Origin: CAVYOE01 sp963770155
Lineage (GTDB): Bacteria; Actinomycetota; Thermoleophilia; Solirubrobacterales; 70-9
Direction of reading: 5' to 3'
Assembly (NCBI GenBank): GCA_963770155.1
Contig: CAVYOE010000001.1
Span: 2,170,001-2,234,000, forward strand
DNA: 64,000 bases
Both the position numbers and the translations under genes were made by a program. A model generated the notes under the pieces. It searched no databases, was not told where the DNA came from, and worked only from the letters and a program-made list of their open reading frames with translations. Position 1 is the stretch's first letter. Each line of letters begins with the position of its first letter. This document shows, one piece after another, positions 51,448-60,430 of the stretch.

Positions 51448-53013
51448 ATGACGGGCCGCGGACGCGTCCAGTCGCTCGCCGCGTCGCCGACGATGGTCGG
51501 CGCGATCACGACCTTGATCGTGATCGTCGCCGTGTTCCTCGCCTACAACGCGAACAACGGTCTGCCCTTCGTTCCGGTCTACCGGATCTCGGCTGAGCTC
51601 CCGAACGCGGCGCGCCTTGGGCCCAACAACGAGGTCCGCGTCGGCGGTAACCGGGTCGGGGTGGTCGAGTCGATCGAGACCACCGAGAACGAGGCCAATG
51701 GCCAGGTTGCGGCGAAGCTCAACCTGAAGCTCGACAAGAGCGCCGACCCGATTCCCGAGGACACCACGGTCAAGGTCCGCTACCGCTCTTCGTTCGGCCT
51801 CAAGTATGTCGAGCTCGAGCGCGGCACCGGCCAGGGCCTGCCCGAGGGCGGCACCCTGCCGATCTCACAGGCCGAGGAGCAGACCGAGTTCGACGACATC
51901 GCCAACACCTTCGACCTGCCGACGCGCGAGGCTGCGCGCACCAACCTGATCGAGTTCGGCTCGGCCTTCGCCGGCAGGGGAGCCTCCCTGAACCAGGCGG
52001 TAGAGAGCCTCAACCCGCTCTTCCAGAACCTGGAGCCGGTTGCGCGCAACCTCGCCGCTCCCCAGACCAATTTGATCCGCTTCTTCCCCGAGCTCGCCGA
52101 CGCGGCGCGGCTGGTGGCCCCCGTCGCCGTCCAGAACGCTCAGCAGTTCACCAACATGGCGGTCGCGTTCTCCGCGCTCTCATCCGATCCGGAGGCGCTG
52201 CAGAAGGCGATCGAATCGACGCCGCCCCTCCTGAGGGCGGGAATCGATTCGCTGCCGGCGCAGCGGCCGTTCCTGACCGACTTCGCCGAGGCCTCGCGCC
52301 TGCTGCGCCCGGGCGTGAAGCAGCTGCGCAAGGCACTTCCCGATCTGAACAGCACCCTGCGGATCGGCACCCCCGTCCTGTTGCGCACCCCGCCGCTCAA
52401 CCTCGAGCTCCGCAGCACCTTCGGCGAGCTCCAGAACCTGGTCGACCAGCCGCAGACCATGGTCTCGCTGATCCGCCTGGGCGACACCTTCAACAGCGCC
52501 AACAGCGCCGGTCGTGCGATCGCCCCGGTCGAGCTCTACTGCAACTACTGGGAGTACTGGTTCACCTACCTGACCGAGCACATCACCCAGCGCGACCAGG
52601 TCGGCTTCTCGCAGCGGGTGGCGCTGGTCGGCTCCCCGGGCCTGACTACGCCAAGCGAGTATCCGATCAACCCGCTGGACAACTACTCCGGCGGCCAGGC
52701 CAACGGCCGCTTCTCGGCGCTTGCACCCCCGGGCGACGCCGGGGTCTTCGACCCGCATCTGCAGCCGATCCTCCACGGCAACCCCTACGTCGATTACGGC
52801 ACCAGGGACAACCCGAACTGCCAGAACGGCCAGACGGGCTACCCGGTCGGCCAGGCGCTCTCGCCGGGCCAAGACCTCTCCAACCCGACCTTCGGCGTCA
52901 AGGACATCGCCAAGACGCTCGGCCTCCCGGGCGCCAACGGCGGCGCGCCGGCGGTAGGCAAGACCGACCTCTTCCTGCTCAAGGACGGAACAAGGATCTT
53001 CACCGGTGAGTAG
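51448..53013 (+). CDS. MCE-family protein 3
   Basis: An intact 521-residue member: short basic N-terminus, membrane anchor (about 17-35, ITTLIVIVAVFLAYNA), MCE domain (about 40-125: RISAELPNAARLGPNNEVRV, GGNRVGVVESIE, RSSFGLKYVELERGTG) and a long helical region ending in a Pro/Gly-rich tail. Its stop overlaps the next start by 8 bp. The tandem arrangement suggests that the different Mce proteins assemble into one hetero-oligomeric channel. Confidence 0.93.
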   Translation: MTGRGRVQSLAASPTMVGAITTLIVIVAVFLAYNANNGLPFVPVYRISAELPNAARLGPNNEVRVGGNRVGVVESIETTENEANGQVAAKLNLKLDKSADPIPEDTTVKVRYRSSFGLKYVELERGTGQGLPEGGTLPISQAEEQTEFDDIANTFDLPTREAARTNLIEFGSAFAGRGASLNQAVESLNPLFQNLEPVARNLAAPQTNLIRFFPELADAARLVAPVAVQNAQQFTNMAVAFSALSSDPEALQKAIESTPPLLRAGIDSLPAQRPFLTDFAEASRLLRPGVKQLRKALPDLNSTLRIGTPVLLRTPPLNLELRSTFGELQNLVDQPQTMVSLIRLGDTFNSANSAGRAIAPVELYCNYWEYWFTYLTEHITQRDQVGFSQRVALVGSPGLTTPSEYPINPLDNYSGGQANGRFSALAPPGDAGVFDPHLQPILHGNPYVDYGTRDNPNCQNGQTGYPVGQALSPGQDLSNPTFGVKDIAKTLGLPGANGGAPAVGKTDLFLLKDGTRIFTGE

Positions 53014-54650
53014 AAGCGGAGCAGACAAGCGACGGATGCCCGGCTGGGTCGTCGGCCTGATCGCCGTGGCGCTGACGACTTTCGCGTTCTATCTCGGCTT
53101 TGCCAAGCGACTGCCGTTCGTGCAGCCACGCGGCTACGAGGTCAGCGCGGTCTTCCAGAACGCGCAGAACATCCGTGTCAAGAGCCCGGTCCGGATCGCC
53201 GGCGTCAACGTCGGCGAGGTGACCGATGTCAAGCACCTGGAGACCGACGGTGGCGAGGGCGAGCAGGCCGCTGTGGTCAAGATGGAGATCAAGGACGACG
53301 CGAAGCCGATCAAGCAGGACGCGACCATGCAGCTGCGCCCGCGCCTCTTCCTCGAGGGCAACCTCTTCGTCGACCTGAAGCCCGGCACGCCGCAGGCTCC
53401 CGAGCTCGAGGACAACGGCACCATCCCCATGGCCCAGACCTCGATCTCGGTCCAGGTCGACCAGGTCCTGACCTCGCTGCAGGCACCGGTGCGGACCTCG
53501 CTCCAGACCTTCCTGATCGAGTTCGGAGATGCGCTGGACCGCTACGGCGGAGCCGACGGCCTCCGCGAGGCGTTCCGGACCTCCCCGGAGGCCTTCCGCT
53601 ACACGGCCGAGGTGAACGAGGCGACGCTCGGCACCCAGCCCGGCGATCTCGAGCGGCTTGATCGTCAACCTCGACCGCCTCTTCAGCGCCCTCAACCGGA
53701 ACCAGGGCGACCTTCAGGACACCGTCTCCAACCTGGCGACGGTGCTCAACTCCCTCGGCGCCGAGGACCGCGCGCTCGAGGCGGCGATCTTCGAGCTGCC
53801 TCAGGTGCTCGGGGTCGGCGAGCCGGCGCTGGTCAAGCTCAACCGGGCCCTGCCCTCGCTGCGCGCCTTCTCCCGCGAGCTGCTGCCGGCGGCCCGCTCA
53901 GCGGGGCCCACCATCGACGCCGCCACCCCCTTCATTGCCCAGCTGCGCGGGCTGGTCAGTCCCGGTGAGCTCCGCGGTCTCTCCAGCGACCTGCGCACGA
54001 CGATCCCCAGCCTCACCAACCTGACCAGGCTCACGATCCCGTTCATGGAGCAGGCCAGGGCGCTCTCCAACTGCTTCAACCAGGTAGTCATCCCGTGGAG
54101 CAACTCGGACATCCCCTCCCAGGACGGCGAGGACCTCGCCGCGACCGTCTACGAAGAAACCGGTTACGGCCTTGTCGGGATCGGAGGCGAGAGCCGCTCG
54201 GGCGACGCCAACGGCCAGTACATCCGGGTCGCGGCGGGTGGAGGCACCAACACGATCGCGACCCCGCCGATTCCCGGCGAGGGCACGACCTTCGGCCAGA
54301 CCCTGTTGCCGCTGCTCGGCGCCGAGCCCTCGATCGGCTCCTCGGCGAAGACTCCCTTCCACCCGTTTACCCCGTGCGAAACGCAGGAGCCTCCGGACCT
54401 GCGCAGCGGCGGCCCGGTGCCGGTGCCCGGCCAGACGGCCGGTTCCCGCGAGGAGGCCGCAACGGTTCCGGACTCGTTCGCTCCGCTCGCCGCCCAGGAG
54501 GGCCGCCTGACCATGGACCTGCTCGAGGGCCAGCAGCGCGGCGATGCTCAGGGACTGGCGGAGGCCCGGGGCGCGTTCCTCGATCTTCAGAAGTTCTACA
54601 AGGAGAAGCTGCCGCTCTACCGCAAGCTCCTGAACGGAGGCGGTGACTGA
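53006..54650 (+). CDS. MCE-family protein 4, one frame disruption
   Basis: Starts inside the end of gene 3. Anchor (about 15-33, VGLIAVALTTFAFYLGF), MCE domain (YEVSAVFQNAQNIRVKSPVR, IAGVNVGEVTDVKHLE, RPRLFLEGNLFVDLKPGTP) and helical region. After TQPGDL the frame shifts by one surplus base at about 53651, where CTCGAGCGG should read CTCAGCGG or similar; the next frame continues SGLIVNLDRLFSALNRNQGD to the end. Corrected length is about 547 residues. The stop overlaps the next ATG by one base. Confidence 0.9.
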
Positions 54651-55966
54651 TGCAGAAGGCAATCAAGGACCACGCCCGTGACTTCATCGCCCTGGCCGCG
54701 CTCGCAATAGTCGCGCTGCTGATCGGCTACGTCATCGTCCAGCAGCAGCGCCTCCGGATCCCAATCCTCGAGGAGAAGCCGTTCGCTCTCAAGGCCGAGT
54801 TCGAGACCGCGCAGGCAATCACGCCCGGCCAGGGACAGACCGTGCGCGTGGCCGGCGTCAGGGTGGGCGACATCTCCAAGGTCGAGCTCGACGACGGGGC
54901 CGCCGAGGTCACGATGGACATCGACCGCAAGTTCCTGCCCGTGTACAGGGACGCGACCGTCCTGATCCGGCCGAAGACCGGCCTCAAGGACATGTTCCTC
55001 GAGCTCGATCCGGGATCGCGGGCCGCTGGTGAATTCGACGAGGGCGACACGATGTCGGTCGCCAATACGGCGCCTGACGTCAACCTCGACGAGATTCTCG
55101 AGGCGCTCGATGGCGACTCACGCGCCTACCTGCGGATGCTGCTGGTCGGCGCCGGCGAAGGCCTCCGCGGGCGCGCCAAGGACCTCGGCAAGCTGCTCGG
55201 CAGCCTCGGGCCGATCCAGCGCGACCTCGCCAAGCTCAACAGCCAGGTGGCGACGCGCAAGGAGAACCTCGCCAACCTGATCCACAACCTCAACATCCTC
55301 GCCGGCCGGGTGGGTTCCGAGGACGACGAGATCGCGGCGCTGCTGGAGGCCTCGAACGAGACCCTGGGCGCCATCGCCGAGCAGGATCTGAACGTGACCG
55401 AGGCGACGGCGTTGCTCCCCGGCACTCTGCAGACCACCAGGAACACACTGCAGAAGGTCGGCGACCTCTCCGTCGTGCTGAAGCCGACCCTGAACGATCT
55501 GCGGCCGTTCGCCCGCAACCTGAACGGCGTCAACAGCTCGCTGCGGAACCTCTCCCAGAACGCGCTCGCACCGGTCCGCGACCAGATCCGTCCGTTCACC
55601 CGTGCCGCCCGAGGCCCGATCCGCGACCTGCGCCCGGCGGCCGACCAGCTCGCCGCCGCCTCGCCGCGACTCACCGATCTCGGCCGCGACCTGAACGTGC
55701 TCGGCAACATGGCCGGCTACAACCCGAATGGCGCCGAGGCGCCGGGCACCGCCAACCGTGACGAGGGCTACCTCTACTGGCTCGGCTGGCTCGCGCACGT
55801 CGGCAACAGCGTCTTCCAGGCTCAGGATGCCCACGGGGTCTACCGCCGCATCTACTTCACCGCCAGTTGCAACGTGGTCGCGGGCACGCTTGCGCAGACG
55901 CCGCTGTCGGCGTTGATCACTGGAGTCGGCCCGCTGCTGGAGCCGGGGGCTCCATGCGGTCCGTAG
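54650..55966 (+). CDS. MCE-family protein 5
   Basis: An intact 438-residue member: anchor (about 10-29, DFIALAALAIVALLIGYVIV), MCE domain (about 42-125: KAEFETAQAITPGQGQTVRV, AGVRVGDISKVELDD, RPKTGLKDMFLELDPGS), helical tube-forming part (about 140-345) and a C-terminal domain with two Cys (TASCNVV and GAPCGP). It follows gene 4 with a one-base overlap. Confidence 0.93.
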   Translation: MQKAIKDHARDFIALAALAIVALLIGYVIVQQQRLRIPILEEKPFALKAEFETAQAITPGQGQTVRVAGVRVGDISKVELDDGAAEVTMDIDRKFLPVYRDATVLIRPKTGLKDMFLELDPGSRAAGEFDEGDTMSVANTAPDVNLDEILEALDGDSRAYLRMLLVGAGEGLRGRAKDLGKLLGSLGPIQRDLAKLNSQVATRKENLANLIHNLNILAGRVGSEDDEIAALLEASNETLGAIAEQDLNVTEATALLPGTLQTTRNTLQKVGDLSVVLKPTLNDLRPFARNLNGVNSSLRNLSQNALAPVRDQIRPFTRAARGPIRDLRPAADQLAAASPRLTDLGRDLNVLGNMAGYNPNGAEAPGTANRDEGYLYWLGWLAHVGNSVFQAQDAHGVYRRIYFTASCNVVAGTLAQTPLSALITGVGPLLEPGAPCGP

Positions 55967-55980
55967 GAGCTATGAGCTAG

Positions 55981-57558
55981 ATGCAGAAACAGGCACCCTC
56001 AATCGGCCGGATCCTGATCGCGATGGGCTTTGCGCTCTCGTGCTTCGGCCTGCTCCTCTTCCTTTGGATCACCTTCGGTGGACCGATCCCGCTGAAGCCG
56101 AAGAGCTACCGCTTCAGCGTCGATTTCTCAGAGGGGATCACGCTGCAGACCGAGTCCGACGTCCGCATCGGCGGCGTCTCGGTCGGGAAGGTGAAGGAGG
56201 TATCTCTTCCGCCCGAGGGCAACGCGACCAGGGCGACGATCGAGCTCGAGCCTGCCTACGCGCCGATCTCCTCTGACGCAAAGGCGATCCTGCGGCAGAA
56301 GACGCTGCTCGGCGAGGCTTACGTCGAGCTCACCTCCGGGACCCAGACCACGCCGCAGGAGGACGGTGAGACCGCCCAGACCGGCAGCGTCGATTCGATC
56401 TCGGGGGATGATGTCGCTCACCCGATCGAGGAGGACGGCCATCTCGATGACTCCCAGGTGGTCGAGCAGGTCCAGATCGACGAGATCTTCAATGCGCTGG
56501 ACGAGGAGACCCGAAACGCGTTCCGGTCCTGGCAGCAGAACCTGGCGGTCGCCGCCCAGGGCCGTGGGCTCGAGCTCTCGGACGCTTTCGGAAACATCGG
56601 CCCGTTCGCGGAAGACGCCTCCCAGATCCTCGACACCCTGAACCGCCAGGAGCAGGCGCTCTCGACCCTGGTCACCGAGACCGGGACCGTGTTCGGTGCC
56701 CTGACCGAGCGCGACAAGCAGCTGACCGAGCTGGTCACGGGCAACGAACGGACCTTTGGTGCCCTTGCCGAACGTGACGAGCGGCTCGCCGAGGCGATCA
56801 AGATCTTCCCCACCTTCAACGAGGAGAGCCGTAAGACCCTGGCCCGGCTCGAGAAGTTCTCGGTCAACGCGCAGCCGCTGGCCCGTGACCTGAAGCCCGT
56901 GGCCCGGAACTTGTCGCCCACCCTGCGCGATCTGCGCCGGCTGGCTCCCCACGCCAAGCGGCTGTTCACCAACCTCGATCCGCTGATCACCTCTTCCGAG
57001 CGCGGGTTGCCGGCCCTGCGTGGTGTCCTGCGGGAGGCACGCCCCGTCCTGAGCGGTCTCGACCCGTTCCTGGCCAACCTGAACCCGATCATCCGCTACA
57101 CCGGGATGTACTCCGGCAACGTCACCGACTTCCTCGCCAACCCGGAGGCCGGGATCGCGGGCACCCTGACGCCCCTCGGCAGCCAGCCCTCGGCTCGGCA
57201 CGCCCTGCGCCAGATCAGCTACATCAGCCCGGAGAGCCTCTCGATCTATCCGACCAGGCTCTCGACCAACCGCGGCAACGCATGGATACCCCCGCTCGGG
57301 ATCGGCTACATCCCGGCGGTGCAGCAGGATGCGCTGACCGCCAGCCACGACTGCGCCAACACCGGCGCCACCGGCGGCCTCGGCGGGGGTCAGGTGACCA
57401 AGAACCCGCCGTCGACCCCGCCGCAATCGCCGGGCATCTTCCCGCTCTCGATCCAGCCGATCCCGGGCGCCCAGGCCCAGGCTGCCTGCATCCTGCCGCC
57501 GCCGTTCCCGCCGGAGTTCGGCGGTGACATCGAGCCGCGGATCTTCGCGGATCCCTGA
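55981..57558 (+). CDS. MCE-family protein 6
   Basis: An intact 525-residue member: anchor (about 9-31, IGRILIAMGFALSCFGLLLF), MCE domain (YRFSVDFSEGITLQTESDVR, IGGVSVGKVKEVSLPP, RQKTLLGEAYVELTSGTQ), a long helical region (VEQVQIDEIFNALDEETRNA, then repeated LDEL/ER heptads) and a Pro-rich C-terminus with two cysteines. It is very similar over its whole length to the next gene, which looks like a later duplication. Confidence 0.93.
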   Translation: MQKQAPSIGRILIAMGFALSCFGLLLFLWITFGGPIPLKPKSYRFSVDFSEGITLQTESDVRIGGVSVGKVKEVSLPPEGNATRATIELEPAYAPISSDAKAILRQKTLLGEAYVELTSGTQTTPQEDGETAQTGSVDSISGDDVAHPIEEDGHLDDSQVVEQVQIDEIFNALDEETRNAFRSWQQNLAVAAQGRGLELSDAFGNIGPFAEDASQILDTLNRQEQALSTLVTETGTVFGALTERDKQLTELVTGNERTFGALAERDERLAEAIKIFPTFNEESRKTLARLEKFSVNAQPLARDLKPVARNLSPTLRDLRRLAPHAKRLFTNLDPLITSSERGLPALRGVLREARPVLSGLDPFLANLNPIIRYTGMYSGNVTDFLANPEAGIAGTLTPLGSQPSARHALRQISYISPESLSIYPTRLSTNRGNAWIPPLGIGYIPAVQQDALTASHDCANTGATGGLGGGQVTKNPPSTPPQSPGIFPLSIQPIPGAQAQAACILPPPFPPEFGGDIEPRIFADP

Positions 57559-57570
57559 TTCAACGGCCCA

Positions 57571-57588
57571 GTGTGACGTGCGTCACAC
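57571..57588. promoter_or_regulatory. Perfect CRP/GlxR-type operator
   Basis: GTGTGACGTGCGTCACAC is an 18-bp perfect inverted repeat containing TGTGA-N6-TCACA, the consensus for cyclic-AMP receptor proteins (CRP, GlxR, mycobacterial Rv3676). It lies in the 83-bp gap between MCE genes 6 and 7, 54 bp before the GTG of gene 7, so it probably controls a separate promoter for the duplicated gene and SCP2. The regulator itself is not in the window. Confidence 0.7.
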
Positions 57589-57641
57589 AACCCGTCTGAC
57601 TGGCGCGCAGCGCCGATGCGAGTCATAGGCTGAATCGTGGA

Positions 57642-59231
57642 GTGGTAGAGGAGGAAGCACAGAAGGACGAGAGTCGCCTGAGGCACCATTGGCCGCTGAT
57701 CAGGATCCTGATCGCGGCGGGATTCGCCTTCTCCTGCTTCGGGCTCCTGCTCTTCGTGTGGACGACCTTCGGCGGAGTCGTCCCGCTGAAGGCGAAGAGC
57801 TACCGCTTCACCGCCGACTTCGCCGAAGGGCACACGCTCCAGACCGAGTCCGACGTCCGCATCGGCGGCGTATCGGTCGGCAAGGTGAAGGAGACCAGCC
57901 TGCCGCCCGACGGCAACGCGACGCGGGCAACGATCGAGATCGAGCCGGCCTTCGCGCCGATCTCCACGGACGCCCGCGCGATCCTCCGGCAGAAGACGCT
58001 CCTCGGGGAGACCTACATCGAGCTCACCGGCGGCACCCAGAACCGGATCCAGGCGGAGGCGGGCTCGGCGTTCGGCCTCGCCGGCGACGAGGTCGCCGAG
58101 CCGATCCCGGAGGACGGCCATCTCGACGACTCGCAGGTGGTCGAGCAGGTCCAGATCGACGAGATCTTCAACGCGCTCGACGAGGAGACCCGGCTCAACT
58201 TCCGGAGCTGGCAGCAGAACCTGGCCGTGGCGGGCAAGGGCCGCGGCCTCGACCTCTCCGATGCGTTCGGGAACATCGGGCCGTTCGCCGGCGACGCGAC
58301 AGACCTGATCGAGACCTTGAACCGCCAGGAACAGGCCCTCTCCACCCTGGTGAATGAGACGGGGACGGTGTTCTCGGCGCTGACCGAGCGGGATCGTCAG
58401 CTGACCGGGCTGATCGAAGGCAATGAGCGCACCTTCGGTGCTCTGGCCGACCGCGACGAGCAGCTCGCCGAGGCGATCAAGATCTTCCCGACCTTCAACC
58501 GCGAGGCGGAGAAGACGCTGCGCCGGGTCGAGGACTTCTCGGTGAACGCGCAGCCGCTGGCGCGCGACCTGAAGCCGGTGGCGCGCAACCTGACGCCCAC
58601 GCTGCGCGACGTGCGCCGGCTGGCGCCACACGCCAAGCGCCTCTTCTCCAATCTCGATCCACTGATCACGTCCTCCGAGCGCGGCCTGCCGGCGCTGCGT
58701 GGCGTCCTGCGCGAGGCGCGCCCGGCGTTGAGCTCGCTCGACCCCTTCCTGGCCAACCTCAACCCGATCATCCGCTACACCGGGATGTACTCCGGCAACG
58801 TCACCGACTTCCTCTCGGACCCGGAGACGACGCAGGTGGGCACGTTGACTCCGCTCGGCAGTCAGCCCTCTGCCCGCCACGTCTTCCGCCAGATCAGCTA
58901 CATCAGCCCGGAGAGCCTGTCGATTTATCCGACCAGGCTCGCGACCAACCGCGGTAATGCCTACCTGCCGCCGAACGTGCTCGGGACAACGATCTCGCAG
59001 GAGATCCGCTTCCCCAGCCACGACTGCGACAACACCGGCGCCACCGGCGGCCTCGGTGCCGGCCAGGTCACCAAGAGCCCGCCGTCGACCCCGCCGCAGT
59101 CGCCCGGGATCTTCCCCCTTTCGATTACGCCGACTCCCGGAGTGCAGGCAATGGCGGCCTGCGTCTTGCCGCCGCCGTTCCCGGCCGAGTTCGGCGGTGG
59201 CATCGAGCCGCGCATCCTCGCCGATCCCTGA
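57642..59231 (+). CDS. MCE-family protein 7, tandem duplicate of protein 6
   Basis: A 529-residue member starting at GTG. Apart from the first ~20 residues (MVEEEAQKDESRLRHHW) and the extreme C-terminus it matches protein 6 almost position by position, e.g. SYRFTADFAEGHTLQTESDV, RQKTLLGETYIELTGGTQ, LNPIIRYTGMYSGNVTDFL. Canonical actinobacterial mce operons have six genes; this is a seventh. It is preceded by a CRP-type operator and so may be expressed separately from the first six. SCP2 follows after 33 bp. Confidence 0.93.
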   Translation: MVEEEAQKDESRLRHHWPLIRILIAAGFAFSCFGLLLFVWTTFGGVVPLKAKSYRFTADFAEGHTLQTESDVRIGGVSVGKVKETSLPPDGNATRATIEIEPAFAPISTDARAILRQKTLLGETYIELTGGTQNRIQAEAGSAFGLAGDEVAEPIPEDGHLDDSQVVEQVQIDEIFNALDEETRLNFRSWQQNLAVAGKGRGLDLSDAFGNIGPFAGDATDLIETLNRQEQALSTLVNETGTVFSALTERDRQLTGLIEGNERTFGALADRDEQLAEAIKIFPTFNREAEKTLRRVEDFSVNAQPLARDLKPVARNLTPTLRDVRRLAPHAKRLFSNLDPLITSSERGLPALRGVLREARPALSSLDPFLANLNPIIRYTGMYSGNVTDFLSDPETTQVGTLTPLGSQPSARHVFRQISYISPESLSIYPTRLATNRGNAYLPPNVLGTTISQEIRFPSHDCDNTGATGGLGAGQVTKSPPSTPPQSPGIFPLSITPTPGVQAMAACVLPPPFPAEFGGGIEPRILADP

Positions 59232-59264
59232 TCTAACGGGCGGTCGGCCAGGGACTAGGATCCC

Positions 59265-59690
59265 TTGCCTGTGGCCTACTTCAAGGACGCCCAGGAGGTC
59301 TACGACACGATCGGCAAGTTGTTCGAGGAACTCGCCACCGACGAGGAGCTCGGCCCGAAGTTCCGCAAGGCCGACACGATCGTTCAGTACGTCTACAGCG
59401 AGCCCGATTCGATCGTCACTGTGCGCCTCGAGGAGGACAAGCCGAGCGACGTGGACTTCGGCGAGACCGAGATGGAGCCCGAGGTGACGATGCGGATGGA
59501 GGCCGATACGGCACACCGCTTCTGGCTCGGGCGGGTGAACGTGACCGTGGCACTGGCGCGCGGGCAGATCAAGGCTGAAGGCCCGGTCGCCAAGATCCTC
59601 AAACTGGTGCCACTGACGAAACCGATCTTCCCCCGTTACAAGGCTCAGCTCGAGGCCGACGGACACTCCGAGCTGATCGACGTCGACTGA
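59265..59690 (+). CDS. SCP2-family sterol/lipid carrier protein
   Basis: A 141-residue single-domain protein of the sterol carrier protein 2 fold, which binds lipids or acyl-CoA in a hydrophobic tunnel. EPEVTMRMEADTAHRFWLGR, followed by NVTVALARGQIKAEGPVAKI, is the family's typical C-terminal half. Start either TTG 59265 or GTG 59271, both close behind AGGA. Its place at the end of the mce operon suggests it receives imported lipid in the cytoplasm. The last bases overlap the next gene's CTG. Confidence 0.85.
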   Translation: MPVAYFKDAQEVYDTIGKLFEELATDEELGPKFRKADTIVQYVYSEPDSIVTVRLEEDKPSDVDFGETEMEPEVTMRMEADTAHRFWLGRVNVTVALARGQIKAEGPVAKILKLVPLTKPIFPRYKAQLEADGHSELIDVD

Positions 59691-60361
59691 GCGCCAAGAC
59701 CGAAGCCGAGGATTGGGCCGGGGCGGTACGGGCGCTGGCGGAAAGGCGGGGGCTGCGCTATGAGCCGGTCGGCGGAATCAACCCGAAGGGCGCCCCCGCG
59801 GCTCTCTGTCCGGGCGGCACCAACCGGCTCACCGGCGAGCTCGCTACGGGGTTCTGGGGGGCATCGTGCGACGCCGAGGAGCGGCAGGAGGGCGGCTTCG
59901 GGCGGAAGGCGGTCCTGCCCGGGGCGGTTCTCGCCAAGGCCCACATGCCGGACCTGGCGCGGGTGGTGCCTGTCTTCAACGTCGAGTCGGTTGACCGCCA
60001 CCCCGAGGACCTGATCGACCGCCACTCGCGGCGGCGGGTCGAGTTCGAGAGCGTCGAGTTCAACCGGCGGTTCATCGCCACGGTCCCGGTCGACCACGAC
60101 CCGATTGCCCTGCGCGAGTTGTTCAGCCCGGCGTTCCTGGAGTGGACGACTCGGATTGACCGCACCGTCGACTTCGGAATCACCGAAGCGCAGCTCTTCT
60201 TCCTCTGGCGCCTGCGCGAGCGGACCCCGGAGGAGCTCGAGTCAGCGCTAGAGGCCGCCGGCGGGATCTTCAAGCGGCTGCGGCTGGAGATGGCCGAGAA
60301 CAACCTGACGACGTACAAGTCGGGCCCGTGGCACGCCGGGTTGGCACCATTTCCCGGTTGA
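59687..60361 (+). CDS. Unknown protein with probable CTG start
   Basis: A frame of 224 residues with high-GC coding character. ATG first occurs only at 59945, deep inside, while the part upstream (SAKTEAEDWAGAVRALAERR, GLRYEPVGGINPKGAPAAL, CPGGTNRLTGELATGFWG) reads as normal protein. The only plausible start is CTG at 59687 in a 4-bp overlap with the SCP2 stop (CTGA), analogous to the ATGA, GTGA and TTGA overlaps elsewhere in this window. I recognise no family; FNRRFIATVPVDHDPIALRE and GITEAQLFFLWRLRER are the best landmarks. Possible partner of SCP2. Confidence 0.65.
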   Translation: MSAKTEAEDWAGAVRALAERRGLRYEPVGGINPKGAPAALCPGGTNRLTGELATGFWGASCDAEERQEGGFGRKAVLPGAVLAKAHMPDLARVVPVFNVESVDRHPEDLIDRHSRRRVEFESVEFNRRFIATVPVDHDPIALRELFSPAFLEWTTRIDRTVDFGITEAQLFFLWRLRERTPEELESALEAAGGIFKRLRLEMAENNLTTYKSGPWHAGLAPFPG

Positions 60362-60430
60362 TATGGGCCATTCGATCCGAGCCCTGCCCCGGCACCCCCG
60401 GACGCGAAGCGGAGGAGGTGCCGGATGATC
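60362..60430 (-). repeat. Dispersed structured repeat, copy B
   Basis: Inverted relative to copy A at 37760. On the minus strand, CCGGCACC (60424-60417) pairs with GGTGCCGG (60396-60389) around CTCCGCTTCGCGTCC, followed by GGGGCAGGGCTCG and ATCGAATGG. Loop and flank are nearly identical to copy A while the stem differs but still pairs. Like copy A, it fills the gap between two convergent genes. Confidence 0.7.

Noticed and set aside
57390..59666. A 758-codon open frame opposite mce gene 7 and SCP2, and similar long antisense frames opposite the other mce genes
   Set aside because: Same GC-driven shadow effect; the plus-strand proteins match known families throughout.
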